From DASPWV01 sp046727855 (GTDB lineage Bacteria > Acidobacteriota > Vicinamibacteria > Vicinamibacterales > UBA2999), in NCBI GenBank assembly GCA_046727855.1, contig JBKPDL010000023.1:1-23804 (forward strand): 23,804 nucleotides of DNA. Reading direction: 5' to 3'. Position numbers and translations under genes: made by a program. Of this stretch, positions 16,760 to 23,804 are shown piece by piece (within the stretch, counting starts at the first letter, position 1; each line of letters opens with the position of its first letter). The notes beneath the pieces were generated by a model that did no database searches, was not told the origin of the DNA, and was given only the letters and a program-made list of their open reading frames with translations.

Positions 16760-17779
16760 TCAACGCGCTAGGAATGGAGACACAGCGAACGAGAAGGCGT
16801 CTGCAAGCTTGCGTCTGTTGCTCCCGTTCACGTCGACTGCGTAGACTGGGCCAACTGGTCCAGGTGTTCGATAAATGACGCGGCGGCCATCCGGTGTAAA
16901 CGTCGCATCGAGCATCCCGCTGCCCAGTTCAGTTGTTGCGTTCGTTGACAACTCTATAATCGGAGCCGAATCGGACCTGACCAAAACAAATCGGCTATCC
17001 GGAGACCAGGTCGCGCTCTCCGCAAGTCCTGGCCAGATACGGCGTCGCGCAGATCCGTCCGGCCGAACCGTAAAGACACCGCTCTGATCGGGCGTTGTCA
17101 CGCCCGGCATGGGCGCCGCAACAAAAGCGATCTGATCGCCTTGTGGCGACCAAAGTGGTTGGACATTGTTGGTCGGTGCATTGACGATGCGGCGAACATT
17201 GCCGGTTTCGGGATCGACGAGGTAAATGTCGCTCTTGACCGCTCCAGGTTCGGTGCCGCTGTACGCGATCCGGTGTCCGTCGGGTGACCAGGATACGAAC
17301 CGGTTTTGACCGAACGGCGAGAGTCGACGAAACTGCCATGTCTGAACGTCGACCACGTAAACGGCGCTCGACGGAAGGGCCCCCGGTTGCTGACCGCCGC
17401 GTGCAGGATCTTCAAAGGTCGACGAAAATGCGATCCGTGCGGAGTCCGGCGACCAGACGAAGAAAGGTTCCAACGAAATGTTTTCCAGCAGTTGTTCGTT
17501 ACCCGTGCCATCGACGTTGATCACGACGAGGCCGCGACCGAGTCCCCAGAGCGCAATTTTACGGCCGTCCGGCGACCAAGAGGTGGGAAGCAGCCGACCT
17601 CTCTGCGGGAGAACAAGACGTGCTGGCGGTGAGCCGTCCGCCCGCATCAAAAAAATGCCATCCATGCTTTGAACCGCGATCTTGTAGTTCCGTCGATCGG
17701 CCTGCGGCGCTTGTTCGAACCCAGCAGCCACCAAGCCGCTCAAGGCGAAAATTACGAAAACGTTCGATGTGGTTCGCAT
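16760..17779 (-). CDS. Exported PD40 (TolB-type) beta-propeller protein
   Basis: 339 aa from the ATG at 17779, supported by AGGGGG 5 nt upstream. A longer frame upstream is not used because it runs into the neighbouring transposase remnant. A signal peptide (NVFVIFALSGLVAAG) is followed by six PD40/WD40-like blades, each with a [WF][ST]P[DQ]-x-x-x-[IV]-x-[FY]-type core: SWSPDGRKIALWG, VWSPDSARIAFSS, SWSPDGHRIAYSG, LWSPQGDQIAFVA, TWSPDSRFVLV, TFTPDGRRVIYR. Such propellers bind proteins or glycans in the periplasm. No peptidase domain is attached. It converges with the metalloprotease gene, 120 bp away, where a small hairpin (GTGCA/TGCAC near 16730) may separate the transcripts. Specific partner unknown. 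Confidence 0.88.
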   Translation of the reverse strand: MRTTSNVFVIFALSGLVAAGFEQAPQADRRNYKIAVQSMDGIFLMRADGSPPARLVLPQRGRLLPTSWSPDGRKIALWGLGRGLVVINVDGTGNEQLLENISLEPFFVWSPDSARIAFSSTFEDPARGGQQPGALPSSAVYVVDVQTWQFRRLSPFGQNRFVSWSPDGHRIAYSGTEPGAVKSDIYLVDPETGNVRRIVNAPTNNVQPLWSPQGDQIAFVAAPMPGVTTPDQSGVFTVRPDGSARRRIWPGLAESATWSPDSRFVLVRSDSAPIIELSTNATTELGSGMLDATFTPDGRRVIYRTPGPVGPVYAVDVNGSNRRKLADAFSFAVSPFLAR

Positions 17780-17830
17780 CGATGCCCCCTGACGCTGGCA
17801 GCGTGTCTCGTACTTCTTCACACTTTGCGC

Positions 17831-18277
17831 ATGTCGATGGGCAAACGCAAGCGCGAACGACAACCGTGCATGTGGGTGGCAACGACCACCCTGTCGAGGG
17901 CAGCGGGGCATCCGTTTTACTTGCGCCTGAATGAACTGTTGCGCACGCATGGCTTCGACGACTTCGCCGAAGCGCAGTGCGCGGCGTTCTACGCTGAGCC
18001 AATCGGTCGGCCAAGCCTGGCGCCGGGGATGTATTTCCGGCTAGTGCTCATAGCTACTTCGAAGGCATCGACTCGGAGCGCGGCATCGCGTGGCGCGCCG
18101 CGGATTCATTCGCGTTGCGCGACTTTTTGGGCGTTGGTCTGGAAAATGCACCGCCGGATCATTCGACGATCTCGCGCACGCGCCGCTTGATCGATTCTCG
18201 AAACGCATCGCGCCGTCTTCACCTGGGTGCTGCAGTGCCTGAGCACGGCCGGTTTGGTGAAGGGCAAGACGATCGGT
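17831..18277 (+). pseudogene. Transposase N-terminal fragment (DUF772 / IS1182-like)
   Basis: From ATG 17831 it reads MSMGKRKRERQPCMWVATT, then HPFYLRLNELLRTHGFDDF and GMYFRLVLI, the N-terminal DUF772 domain of IS1182/IS5-type transposases. A lost G near 18051 shifts the frame to YFEGIDSERGIAWRAADSFA, LRDFLGVGLENAPPDHSTIS, RTRRLID. An added T near 18195 shifts again to ETHRAVFTWVLQCLSTAGLV, KGKTIG. Similarity stops at 18277, just before the expected catalytic IDAT motif. The remaining two-thirds are absent and folded RNA-like sequence follows. Confidence 0.75.
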
Positions 18278-18286
18278 CGTAGTCAG

Positions 18287-18600
18287 CGACGATGGAGCGA
18301 GACAACAGAACTCGCTCCGGAGCCAAGGACCCCTGGGGTAGAGCGGCCATGGCCGCTTGAACAGCGGTGCGCCGAGGCGCGAGGCGTGTGGGACTCAGAG
18401 CCCACGCTGCGTCCGTCGCGCGGACGTGCACGAAGGCCGGGGCACAACACGATGGTGCGGGGCGTATGTCGGGAGATGACTTTAGCTCACCGCCGCTGCG
18501 AAAGACCGCGTCTGACATGCTGGCCTTGAAGCCGTACTTGGGGGAAAACTCACCGTACGGAATTTTAGAGGGGACGATGGAAACGTCGGCATCATTCGAA
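18287..18600 (+). ncRNA. Group II intron-like structured RNA fragment
   Basis: A dense series of perfect hairpins: GGAGCGAG/CTCGCTCC (18294-18318), the 16-bp palindrome AGCGGCCATGGCCGCT (18342-18357), GTGGG/CCCAC (about 18388-18405), GTCCG/CGGAC (18411-18425) and CCGTAC/GTACGG (18532-18560). The run of GTAGAGCGGCCATGGCC, TTGAACAGCGGTGC and the CCGTAC hairpin followed by an AGAGGGG box resembles the part of bacterial group II introns just ahead of the reverse-transcriptase gene. No reverse transcriptase follows, and 18600-18780 holds nothing I recognise. Probably the 5' part of a truncated intron inserted in the transposase remnant. The assignment is from memory of such introns, not a covariance search. 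Confidence 0.45.
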
Positions 18601-18780
18601 GCCCGGTCCGCGCCATCGCCCTACTCGACAACCCTGATCGGCACGAACCGGTACAATTTGTCGCCACGAATAGTGCGATTCGCACGGGTCCTCGACGAAT
18701 TACTCCACACTGGGCGACTTGAACGGCCAATCGGTGACGATCGGTTAACCGTCTAAAGTGCCCATGCCGAGGCTCTTGCG

Positions 18781-19066
18781 TCAACCTTTGGGCTTGCCGA
18801 CCATCGGAACGAACCGCACGGGAAGAGTGGCGAGCGTCTGCATGCCGGAGGTGGTGCGGCGCAACACGCGTAGTTCCTGGGCACGCCAGACACTGTCGGA
18901 ATCACCATCAAGCCGCCGCTCTTCAGCTGTTCCACCAAGGCGGTCGGAACGGCTTCAGGGGCCGCCGTTACCATGATGCGGTCGTACGGCGCATGCTCCG
19001 GCCCAGCCCAGATAACCGTTGCCAGTCCGCACCGCAATGTGACCGGCGTCCCGTAACAGCACGCCA
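18781..19066 (-). pseudogene. pcm: Protein-L-isoaspartate O-methyltransferase remnant
   Basis: The C-terminal third of a PCMT, read in three frames: LLRDAGHIAVRTGNGYLGWA, then PEHAPYDRIMVTAAPEAVP, TALVEQLKSGGLMVIP, then LRVLRRTTSGMQTLATLPVR and FVPMVGKPKG with a TGA at 18781-18783, the usual end of the family. One extra G (at GGCTGGGCCGG) and one lost G (at GGCGTGCCC) explain the shifts. The SAM-binding N-terminal part is absent. It is not functional. Confidence 0.75.
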
Positions 19067-19203
19067 CCACCAAATTCCAGGAATGCAATGCTGGATGTTG
19101 TCGTGGCGCTACCGACGTCAGATTCGGACGGGTTTCAGCCCTTTCGTCGTCGATCATGCGGAACGGGTTTGGCAATACCGGGGTCAAATACTGGGAGTCC
19201 GAA

Positions 19204-20067
19204 ATGGGATCTGAAATTGGCGCCCGTACGCAGCGACCGTCCGCTCGTCGTCTGCCCGCACCGACCCTGCTGCTCGTGCTCGTGTTTGTATTTAGCCGGG
19301 TTCTCTCGTCGGGTGACTCGCTCCAGGCGTCCTCGCGCGCAGAACTCGAACGCGCAGATGACGCGTATGGCGGTGGCATTCTTGTGGGCGCACGTCAGCC
19401 GCCTAGGACGGCGGTCGACACCACCGTGTCATCAGACGCACTTGTTGAGCGATTCAAGAGTGAAAGGGTCTTTTGGCGCCAGTTCGAGATCGCAGAGGAA
19501 ATCGCGGACCGTGGGGATCGGACCGTACTCCCGCTGCTGGACCCGTGGTTAGGCCACGAGGACCGACACATACGTGCTAACGTCGCGTTCATTTTTGGCC
19601 ATCTCGGCGATCCCCGCGGATTGGAGATCATCACGGACATCTTGAGTGACCGATCCGACCGGCCGGAGGGTCAAGGGATCGGAATCGCTTCGAGCGATGG
19701 GCGGTATCGCGTCGCGCGTCAGATCGCGGCTGACCGCTACTACGCCGCGCATGTGTTGGGGGACCTCCGTGATCCACGGGCAATCTCTACGCTCGTTCCA
19801 CTTCTGAAGGATCCGGAGACGAGTTTAATCGTTCCGTGGGCACTCGAAAAGATCGGTGACAAGCGTGCGATCGGTCCATTACTCGATGTCCTTGAGGATG
19901 ATAGTCCGACGATGAGTGTACTCGCGATCTACGCGTTGGAAGCGCTCCACGCGACAGAGGCGTTGCGGCGACTGATGTCGCTGCTGGACGATCACCGCAG
20001 GTCGAATTTCGGGGCTCAAGTCTCTGTCTCGGACGCCACCCGAGCGGCGATCGAAAAACTGAAGTAA
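19204..20067 (+). CDS. Exported HEAT-repeat protein
   Basis: 287 aa from ATG 19204 (GGGAG 6 nt upstream). A start 48 nt earlier is possible. A signal peptide or membrane anchor (LPAPTLLLVLVFVFSRVLSS) precedes about 200 residues of HEAT/PBS-lyase-type repeats: HIRANVAFIFGHLGDPRGLE, RYYAAHVLGDLRDPRAISTL, SLIVPWALEKIGDKRAIGPL, TMSVLAIYALEALHATEALR. These repeats form a helical solenoid for protein binding. The gene stands alone between the pcm remnant and padR. A 6-bp hairpin (GACTAC/GTAGTC, 20182-20199) lies beyond the stop. Binding partner unknown. Confidence 0.85.
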   Translation: MGSEIGARTQRPSARRLPAPTLLLVLVFVFSRVLSSGDSLQASSRAELERADDAYGGGILVGARQPPRTAVDTTVSSDALVERFKSERVFWRQFEIAEEIADRGDRTVLPLLDPWLGHEDRHIRANVAFIFGHLGDPRGLEIITDILSDRSDRPEGQGIGIASSDGRYRVARQIAADRYYAAHVLGDLRDPRAISTLVPLLKDPETSLIVPWALEKIGDKRAIGPLLDVLEDDSPTMSVLAIYALEALHATEALRRLMSLLDDHRRSNFGAQVSVSDATRAAIEKLK

Positions 20068-20216
20068 ACGACAGCTATCGGTAGTTGTTATGGCTCGATT
20101 TGCGGCTTGGTGCGGACAGGGTAACGAAAACGCCGTAGGGTTTTCCGACGCATGCGAGCCGGCTTTGAAAAATACTTTGGCGACTACGCTGGAGTAGTCT
20201 CAAGTATCTCGCCCAG

Positions 20217-20259
20217 TTGACACATCGGGACCAGTTGAAGCACACTAAGCGTGCTTACT
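20217..20259 (+). promoter_or_regulatory. Probable padR promoter and operator
   Basis: TTGACA (20217-20222) is a perfect -35 hexamer 51 nt before the padR ATG; the -10 element is poor. The 16-bp imperfect palindrome ACTAAGCGTGCTTACT (20244-20259, 12 of 16 symmetric positions) overlies the expected -10/start site. PadR proteins commonly repress their own operon at such sites. No Shine-Dalgarno is seen before the ATG. Confidence 0.4.
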
Positions 20260-20272
20260 AAGCTCGCTATGT

Positions 20273-20602
20273 ATGCCGACGCGCCCTGACACGCTGCAAG
20301 GATCCTTACCGCTACTCGTGCTTACGGTTCTGGCTCGACGGGGCCCATTGCATGGCTACGCCATCACCTCGCACATTCAAAGCCTATCCGATACCCTGCG
20401 CATCGAGGAGGGCTCGCTGTATCCGGCCCTCCATCGCATGGAGGAGGCCGGCTGGATCAAGGCACGGACGGTGACGACTGAACACAATCGTCGGGCACGC
20501 GCATATGACATCACGGCCACGGGGCGACGCCAGCTCGGCCTCGAAGAGGAGCGGTGGCGCTCGATCACCGGGGCCGTGAACTACGTGCTTAAGCACGCGT
20601 GA
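20273..20602 (+). CDS. PadR-family transcriptional repressor
   Basis: A 109-aa winged-helix protein with the full PadR signature: QGSLPLLVLTVLARRGPLHG, YAITSHIQ, EEGSLYPALHRMEEAGWI, and AYDITATGRRQL in the wing. The C-terminal helix (EERWRSITGAVNYVL) is the short dimerisation form found in PadR proteins paired with ADOP permeases. Its stop overlaps the permease start by 4 nt (GTGA), so the two are co-transcribed and translationally coupled. It probably represses its own operon in response to a small molecule or antimicrobial. The effector is unknown. Confidence 0.95.
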   Translation: MPTRPDTLQGSLPLLVLTVLARRGPLHGYAITSHIQSLSDTLRIEEGSLYPALHRMEEAGWIKARTVTTEHNRRARAYDITATGRRQLGLEEERWRSITGAVNYVLKHA

Positions 20603-23325
20603 GCCCACTCATGTCCTGGTTCTCGCGCGTCGCGAACGTGTTTCGCTCCGGCGGCGTCGACCGCGCCCTCGACGACGAATTCACCTTTCACATCGAATCG
20701 CGCGTTGAGGATCTCGTCGCCGCAGGGATGACGCGCGAAGCGGCGGAGGCACTGGCGCGGCGTCAGTTCGGCAACCGGCTGCGCCTGCGCGAATCGAGTC
20801 GTGACGTCAAGCTGCTACCGTGGCTTGACGATTTGGTGCAGGACGTGCGTCACGGAGCCCGGGCGCTCCGGCGCACGCCGGTCTTTGCAGTTGTCGTGAT
20901 CGTGACAATCGCGCTCGGGATCGGCGCCAACACAGCCATCTTCTCGATCGTCAATGGCGTTCTGCTCCGGCCACTTGCTTATTCACGTCCCGAGCAGCTG
21001 ATGTACTTGGCGACCAACGGACCTCGTGAGCAGTTTCCGGTGTCCGTCGCGGAGTATCTCGAGTTTCAGCAGTTCAACCGATCCTTCACCCATGTCGGCG
21101 CATTCCGCACGGGCGAGGCGAACATTTCTGGTGGCGATCGCGCCCTTCGTGTCCGCTCGGCCATCGTCGACGCGCCTTTGATGAACGCGCTCGGCGTACA
21201 GGTCGCAGAAGGGCGTCGTTTTACCAGCGAAGACAGTATTGTGAGTGCCCCACCGCTCCCAGGCGCGAGCGCCGTGACTGCGCCAGTGGTGCTGATCTCG
21301 CACGAGCTCTGGCGGTCGGCCTTCGGCGCGCGGCCGATCGTCGGCACCAGCATCGAGGTCGACGGACGGCGGCTCGCGGTCGTCGGCATCATGGCACGCG
21401 GCACCGATCTTATGGACACCCACACGGACATCTGGCTGCCGCTTGGCTTCACAGAGGGCGAGCGGCTGGCGCGCAACAACCACAACCTCTCACTGATCGG
21501 GCGCCTGAAGGAAGGCGTCACGGTCGCATCGGCACGGACAGAGTTGACTGCCCTCGTCGAGACCTGGGCCGCGCGGGCCGGCGTTACGCCCGGCGAGGGC
21601 GGTCACGCCGGCCACGTCCTTGCTCCGCCCGGGGCGAACCGCCGCGGCCATGGCCTAACGATGACGCCGCTGGTGGACCAGATCCTAGGGCGCGCCGGCC
21701 GCACGATCTGGGCGCTTCAGGCCGCCGCGGGCCTCGTGCTGTTCATCACCTGTGCCAACGTGGCGAATCTGCTGCTTGCGCGCGCAAGAAATCGGCAGCG
21801 TGAATTCGCCGTGCTGACGGCGCTCGGTGCCAGCCACGGCCGACTTCTTCGCAAGGCAGTGACCGAGAGCGTGATCCTCGCCATAGCAGGCGGCGCGCTC
21901 GGCGTGGTGTTCGCGCGTGTTGGTGTCGAGACGCTGGTCCGCCTCTATCCCACCAGTTTGCCGAGAATCGGCGAGGCCGCCGTCGATCAGCGAGTGATGC
22001 TCGTATCCTTCGCCGTGGCCATTGCCTGCGGGCTGCTCTTCGGGCTCGCGCCCATGATGCGCATGCGATCGGACGCGACTGCGCAGGCCCTGAAATCAGG
22101 CCCTCGCGGATCGGATGGCACGAGTCGCCATCAGGTTCGTCACGCGCTCGTTATCGCCGAAACCGCGCTCGCCGTCATCGTCGTGGTTGGCGCAGGGCTC
22201 CTGCTGCGGACGGTGCACAACCTGACGGTTGTTGACGGCGGGGTCGATCGGACACGCCTGGCGACGTTCTCGATCACGTTGCCGCGGGCCAGTTTCAATA
22301 ACCTCGATCGGGTCCGCGCATACCAACGGGTTCTCGACCAGCTGCGGGATGTGCCGGGCATCGAAGGCGCGTGCGCGATGACCAGTCTGCCGCTCGATCG
22401 CCCGTTCGTGGTCAACGGGACGGAGATGACCCAGAGTGCGGCTGAACCAGGGAGGATCGCGATCGACTATCAGCGGGTAATGTCAGACTTCTTCGAAACG
22501 ACAGGCATTGCGATCCTACAGGGTCGTGGCTTTCAACGCGCGGATGCCGCATCGGAAGGCGGTGTCGCCGTCGTCAACGAGACGCTGGCGAACACCTATT
22601 GGAACGGACAGAACCCGATCGGGCACCAGCTGCGCCCTGGCGGGACGACTCCGTGGTTCACGGTGATCGGCGTCGCCAAAGACGTCAAACAGACTGGTGT
22701 CGATCAGCCGGTCGGCGCGGAGGCGTACGTGCTCATCGAGCAGACGGCCGCCGACACTCCAACGAGCTTTCTCTCGATCTCGCCGACAACAGTGCACATC
22801 GTGGTGAGGACGACATCGCCTTTGGCGACGTTGGCGCCGGCGATTACTCAGGTCGTCCGGGAGATCGATCCAGGGGTACCCGTGGCGCGCATGCGCGAGA
22901 TGGATGACGTCTTCACGGAATCGATCCGGCGTCCGCGCCTGCTGGCGCACCTGCTGACGCTGTTTTCGGCGCTCGCGCTGGTGCTAGCCGCCGTCGGCAC
23001 TTATGGCGTTCTGGCCTCCATGGTCGTGGAGCGCCGCCGCGAGATGGGGATCCGCCTCGCTCTTGGTGCCAATCGCCGACGGCTGCTAGGGCACGTGATG
23101 ACACAGGGGCTCGTGCTCTCGGGCACGGGCGCCGTCGTCGGCCTTGCCAGCGCCCTTGCGCTGGCAAGGCTGCTGAGATCCTTGCTCTTCGGTGTGCAGC
23201 CGGCGGACGTTATGACTCTGGCGATCGTGATTCCGTCGATTGTCGCCGTGGCCGCACTGGCGTCCTGGATACCGGCGTGGCGCGCTTCGCGGCTAGACCC
23301 CAACGTCGTTCTGAGAGCCGAGTGA
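20599..23325 (+). CDS. ADOP-type ABC transporter permease (MacB-like, duplicated)
   Basis: 908 aa. The GTG at 20599 is preferred because it overlaps padR's stop; ATG 20611 is the alternative. An N-terminal cytoplasmic prefix (about 1-85, DRALDDEFTFHIESRVEDLV, a domain specific to this family) precedes membrane helix 1 (FAVVVIVTIALGIGANTAIF). A MacB-type periplasmic domain and an FtsX domain (about 370-500) follow. The same arrangement is then repeated from about 515 (HALVIAETALAVIVVVGAGL) to the end, with the second FtsX domain at about 785-900 and the usual terminal DPNVVLRAE. Such orphan duplicated permeases are greatly expanded in Acidobacteriota. No ATPase gene is nearby, so it must borrow one. 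Roles in exporting antimicrobials or lipids are suggested for relatives, but the substrate is not known. Confidence 0.95.
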   Translation: MSPLMSWFSRVANVFRSGGVDRALDDEFTFHIESRVEDLVAAGMTREAAEALARRQFGNRLRLRESSRDVKLLPWLDDLVQDVRHGARALRRTPVFAVVVIVTIALGIGANTAIFSIVNGVLLRPLAYSRPEQLMYLATNGPREQFPVSVAEYLEFQQFNRSFTHVGAFRTGEANISGGDRALRVRSAIVDAPLMNALGVQVAEGRRFTSEDSIVSAPPLPGASAVTAPVVLISHELWRSAFGARPIVGTSIEVDGRRLAVVGIMARGTDLMDTHTDIWLPLGFTEGERLARNNHNLSLIGRLKEGVTVASARTELTALVETWAARAGVTPGEGGHAGHVLAPPGANRRGHGLTMTPLVDQILGRAGRTIWALQAAAGLVLFITCANVANLLLARARNRQREFAVLTALGASHGRLLRKAVTESVILAIAGGALGVVFARVGVETLVRLYPTSLPRIGEAAVDQRVMLVSFAVAIACGLLFGLAPMMRMRSDATAQALKSGPRGSDGTSRHQVRHALVIAETALAVIVVVGAGLLLRTVHNLTVVDGGVDRTRLATFSITLPRASFNNLDRVRAYQRVLDQLRDVPGIEGACAMTSLPLDRPFVVNGTEMTQSAAEPGRIAIDYQRVMSDFFETTGIAILQGRGFQRADAASEGGVAVVNETLANTYWNGQNPIGHQLRPGGTTPWFTVIGVAKDVKQTGVDQPVGAEAYVLIEQTAADTPTSFLSISPTTVHIVVRTTSPLATLAPAITQVVREIDPGVPVARMREMDDVFTESIRRPRLLAHLLTLFSALALVLAAVGTYGVLASMVVERRREMGIRLALGANRRRLLGHVMTQGLVLSGTGAVVGLASALALARLLRSLLFGVQPADVMTLAIVIPSIVAVAALASWIPAWRASRLDPNVVLRAE

Positions 23326-23448
23326 AAGATCGCGACTAACCCTTCATACTCGCCCTAAGACTGGAACGCAATCAGGTGGCGGCGGTCTGGCCGTCCTCGA
23401 AAGGTCACGATAGACGCCGATTCGCCGAGCATTCTGCCTGACACTTGA

Positions 23449-23471
23449 GTAGGGCAGATCGGCGGCCCTAC
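23449..23471. repeat. Perfect 7-bp inverted repeat downstream of the permease
   Basis: GTAGGGC (23449-23455) and GCCCTAC (23465-23471) flank a 9-nt spacer. It lies 124 bp after the permease stop and 35 bp before the next start. No T-run follows, so it is more likely an operator or a rho-dependent end than an intrinsic terminator. Confidence 0.35.
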
Positions 23472-23505
23472 CGTACCCCTGGCGACAATCATAGAATCGT
23501 GCACC

Positions 23506-23667
23506 ATGTCGAGCGGCGACGCACAACGCGTGTGGTTTCCGGAAATGGTCGACCGGTTGCGGTCGCAGTGGCAGGATGGCCTCTCAATCCATGCCCTCCT
23601 CACCCTGCGTGCGGAGCTCGATGGCATGCTGCGTGTGGGGTGCTTCTATTCGATCCGCGTAGAATAA
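23506..23667 (+). pseudogene. Hypothetical gene cut by IS copy C
   Basis: ATG 23506 opens MSSGDAQRVWFPEMVDRLR, then SQWQDGLSIHALLTLRAELD, GML. This resembles the N-terminus of a widespread small protein of unknown function in soil bacteria that usually continues into a CxxC zinc-ribbon part. At 23634 the IS begins, and the frame ends 34 bp inside it at TAA 23665. A TAGAAT hexamer 8 nt before the ATG could be a -10 element. The downstream part of the gene should lie beyond the IS, outside the window. Confidence 0.6.
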
Positions 23668-23804
23668 TGGCTCTTCGCTTGTGCTCGGAGGCGTCGTGCT
23701 CCTGTCGGTTTGCTCCATCACGATCCAACGCCTTCTACAGCTTGTCTCTTTTCTGTTGCGATCGACTGCGTTCAAGGAACTCGAGATCGTCGTGCTGCGC
23801 CACG
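23634..23804 (+). mobile_element. IS copy C, left-end fragment (window edge)
   Basis: Begins with the terminus TGTGGGGTGC and matches positions 9913-10083 with 10 substitutions and no indels (about 94%). It is therefore an older or separately acquired copy than A and B. It runs off the window. It sits inside the coding sequence starting at 23506. Confidence 0.85.
23681..23804 (+). CDS. DDE transposase, N-terminal part (runs off window)
   Basis: A GTG at 23681 corresponds to the start of the middle copy. The 41 visible codons are open (LGGVVLLSVCSITIQRLLQL, then STAFKELEIVVLRH) and match the same transposase. The catalytic core lies outside the window, so whether this copy is active cannot be judged. 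Confidence 0.7.
   Translation, partial: MLGGVVLLSVCSITIQRLLQLVSFLLRSTAFKELEIVVLRH

Noticed and set aside
17780..17950. N-terminal extension of the PD40 protein
   Set aside because: These 57 codons have no signal peptide and overlap the transposase remnant. The ATG at 17779 has a good ribosome site and a signal peptide.
18753..19379. 208-codon minus-strand frame as a complete gene
   Set aside because: Only its middle matches PCMT. The N-terminal part is the antisense of the HEAT gene's signal region, and the true C-terminus lies in another frame.

Overview
The window looks like a high-GC soil or sediment bacterium, most probably an Acidobacteriota member of the Vicinamibacteria type. This is inferred from the gene kinds: an ADOP-type orphan ABC permease under a PadR repressor, an Oar-like TonB receptor with an N-terminal carboxypeptidase-regulatory domain, FG-GAP/ASPIC repeats, and secreted PD40 and HEAT proteins. 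No rRNA, tRNA or CRISPR array was found.

Layout. Three same-orientation copies of one insertion sequence lie at 1-324 (right end only), 9913-11069 (whole but dead) and 23634-23804 (left end only). The ends are TGTGGGGTGC and GCACCCTACA. Between the first two copies is a minus-strand pair, a TonB-dependent receptor (4405-7239) followed 5 nt later by a penicillin-acylase-family hydrolase fused to seven FG-GAP repeats and an ASPIC domain (377-4399). Then comes a decayed zone, 7.4-9.9 kb, with an HNH endonuclease remnant, two related Cys-rich mini-genes each broken by one indel, a 21-bp perfect palindrome, and one intact 85-aa basic protein.

After the middle IS copy come a BrkB/YihY membrane protein (its stop codon begins 3 bp from the IS end), about 1.2 kb with no recognised gene, a conserved hypothetical protein (13344-13853, minus), an AAA+ ATPase fragment cut just before its P-loop, a GyrI-like protein, three tiny minus-strand ORFs, and a secreted protein next to a snapalysin-like metalloprotease broken by three indels. 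Next are a PD40 beta-propeller protein (minus), a transposase fragment that stops at a stretch of folded RNA resembling a group II intron, and a pcm (isoaspartyl methyltransferase) remnant. The right part is intact: a HEAT-repeat exported protein, then padR and the ADOP permease overlapping by 4 nt. The last cellular gene (23506) is cut by the third IS copy.

How it fits together. Two functional blocks are intact: the TonB receptor plus acylase-FG-GAP pair (likely uptake and hydrolysis of an N-acylated compound at the cell surface) and the PadR-controlled permease. Between them is a gene graveyard in which I count about 17 indels or nonsense changes, whereas roughly 4,500 codons of neighbouring intact genes carry none. 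I read this as biological decay around mobile elements rather than poor sequence quality.
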